From positions 1 through 49,653 of the forward strand of contig CANCOC010000016.1 of NCBI GenBank assembly GCA_947379755.1: 49,653 nt of DNA, in the 5' to 3' direction. Below are positions 48,767 to 49,653 of the stretch, piece after piece. How positions within the stretch are numbered: the first letter of the stretch is position 1; each line of letters opens with the position of its first letter. The notes under the pieces are model-generated. The model made no database searches and was not told the DNA's origin. It worked only from the letters and a program-made list of their open reading frames with translations. This DNA is from Alcaligenaceae bacterium (GTDB lineage Bacteria > Pseudomonadota > Gammaproteobacteria > Burkholderiales > Burkholderiaceae_B). The position numbers and the translations under genes were made by a program.

Positions 48767-48783
48767 AATTGGTCAGACCAATT
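48767..48783. promoter_or_regulatory. GntR-type operator palindrome, site 2
   Basis: AATTGG-TCAGA-CCAATT is a perfect dyad around a single central base and shares its core and spacing with the site at 45983-46001. It lies between the divergent second-SDR operon and the D-2-hydroxyacid dehydrogenase gene, where one bound regulator could control both. Confidence 0.72.
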
Positions 48784-48865
48784 GCTCTGTAGTTGCAACC
48801 ATAATATGCTTCGCTAATCAAGTCAAACCTTAAAGCCAAACTACTGGTCGGAGACACAGGCATTC

Positions 48866-49653
48866 ATGAACGTATTAATCACTGACTACGATTTCCCTGA
48901 TCTGGAACTGGAACTCGGACTCTTCAAGCAAGCCGGACTCACAGTCACAACGGCCCAGTGTAAAACCGAAGACGAACTAATTGCAGCCGGTAGAAATGCA
49001 GATGCTTTCCTTTTGCAATACGCTCCGGCCAACCGCAAGGTATTTGAAGCACTCCCCAACCTGAAAATCGTCAGTCGCTTTGGCGCAGGATTTGATACGA
49101 TCAATACCGCTGATGCGCAGGCCTGCGGCGTCTGGGTAGGCAACTCGCCCGACTACGGCGTGCACGAAGTCGCCAGTCACGCCTTTGCAATGGCGCTGAA
49201 TCTCACACGGCATCTTTCGTTCTATGACCGTGATATCCGTGCCGGCAAATGGCATTACCTGACACCCGGTGTACTCAAGCGACCATCGAACATGACTGTG
49301 GGTGTACTGGGTCTGGGTCGCATTGGCAAACGCTTTGCCCATCTCGCGCGTGAGACCTATGGCAAAGTCATTGCGTGCGATCCGCACATCATGGCGTATG
49401 ACTTCCCGCCCTATGTACAACGTGTTGACATGGAGCAGTTGTTTTCTACGGCAGACATCATTTCGGTGCATACGCCCCTGAATGATGAAACACGCAATAT
49501 CATTAATCGCGACATGCTCAAACTGATGAAGCCTGGCAGTTATGTCGTCAATACGGCGCGTGGAGGACTCGTCAATGTTGATGATGCGCTAGAGGCTCTG
49601 GACTCAGGACGACTGGGTGGACTCGCACTCGATGTACTGCCCACCGAACCACC
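48866..49653 (+). CDS. D-2-hydroxyacid dehydrogenase (3' end beyond window)
   Basis: NAD-dependent D-isomer-specific 2-hydroxyacid dehydrogenase; about 262 residues are visible before the right edge. The NAD motif VLGLGRIGKRF is at 147-157 (GLGRIG at 149-154), the substrate-binding catalytic Arg232 in NTARGGLV, and the catalytic Glu about 261 at the last codons. The catalytic His part is cut off. VSRFGAGFDTIN is the usual N-terminal signature. ACAGG lies five bases before ATG 48866. It is likely controlled by the GntR site upstream. The substrate could be glyoxylate/hydroxypyruvate, phosphoglycerate or another keto acid. Confidence 0.92.
   Translation, partial: MNVLITDYDFPDLELELGLFKQAGLTVTTAQCKTEDELIAAGRNADAFLLQYAPANRKVFEALPNLKIVSRFGAGFDTINTADAQACGVWVGNSPDYGVHEVASHAFAMALNLTRHLSFYDRDIRAGKWHYLTPGVLKRPSNMTVGVLGLGRIGKRFAHLARETYGKVIACDPHIMAYDFPPYVQRVDMEQLFSTADIISVHTPLNDETRNIINRDMLKLMKPGSYVVNTARGGLVNVDDALEALDSGRLGGLALDVLPTEP

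Overview
The window looks like chromosomal DNA of a betaproteobacterium of the order Burkholderiales, most likely near the Alcaligenaceae. This rests on the pyrG-kdsA-eno-ftsB block, the divergent rluD/bamD pair, the many ABC-transporter and CoA-transferase genes and a moderate G+C content judged by eye. Genus and species cannot be fixed from the sequence alone. Both edges cut genes: rluD on the left and a D-2-hydroxyacid dehydrogenase on the right. I saw no rRNA, tRNA, CRISPR array or insertion sequence.

Region 1 (1-5.9 kb) is housekeeping: rluD and bamD diverge, then come a DinG/YoaA-type iron-sulfur helicase and the S1-domain protein Tex. Region 2 (5.9-13.1 kb) is a co-directional minus-strand set: a 7TM-DISM histidine kinase, its response regulator, a Zn/Cd/Pb-type P1B ATPase and a complete double-domain ArsA ATPase with no other ars gene nearby. 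Region 3 (13.1-23.4 kb) has a class V aminotransferase, a lone TadE-like pseudopilin, the pyrG-kdsA-eno-ftsB block, an aminopeptidase P, a DppA-type D-aminopeptidase and a DedA membrane protein.

Region 4 (23.4-32.6 kb) reads as one long minus-strand transcription unit: thioesterase, SCOT-type CoA transferase subunits A and B, isoaspartyl peptidase, GsiA-B-C-D and a DmpA-like P1 peptidase. iaaA followed by gsiABCD is the known glutathione/peptide importer arrangement. The flanking peptidases suggest import and breakdown of peptides with unusual bonds. Plus-strand ETF-ubiquinone oxidoreductase, a DMT-family exporter and an HSL-type esterase follow (32.7-36.3 kb).

Region 5 (36.3-42.5 kb) is a complete ferric-siderophore uptake operon: outer-membrane receptor, PiuC hydroxylase, PepSY membrane protein, TonB, ExbB and two ExbDs. 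A Fur-box-like site lies before the receptor.

Region 6 (42.5 kb to the right edge) is a sugar-acid catabolic locus: SDR, FAH-family hydrolase and IlvD/EDD dehydratase in one operon, a divergent FadR-type GntR regulator, an Ldh2-family dehydrogenase with a second SDR, and a divergent D-2-hydroxyacid dehydrogenase. Two near-identical palindromes (AATTGG-N5-CCAATT) sit in the two divergent promoter regions. They define a likely local regulon. The enzymes fit a non-phosphorylative route in which a 2-keto-3-deoxyaldonate is oxidised and then hydrolysed to pyruvate plus a hydroxy acid.
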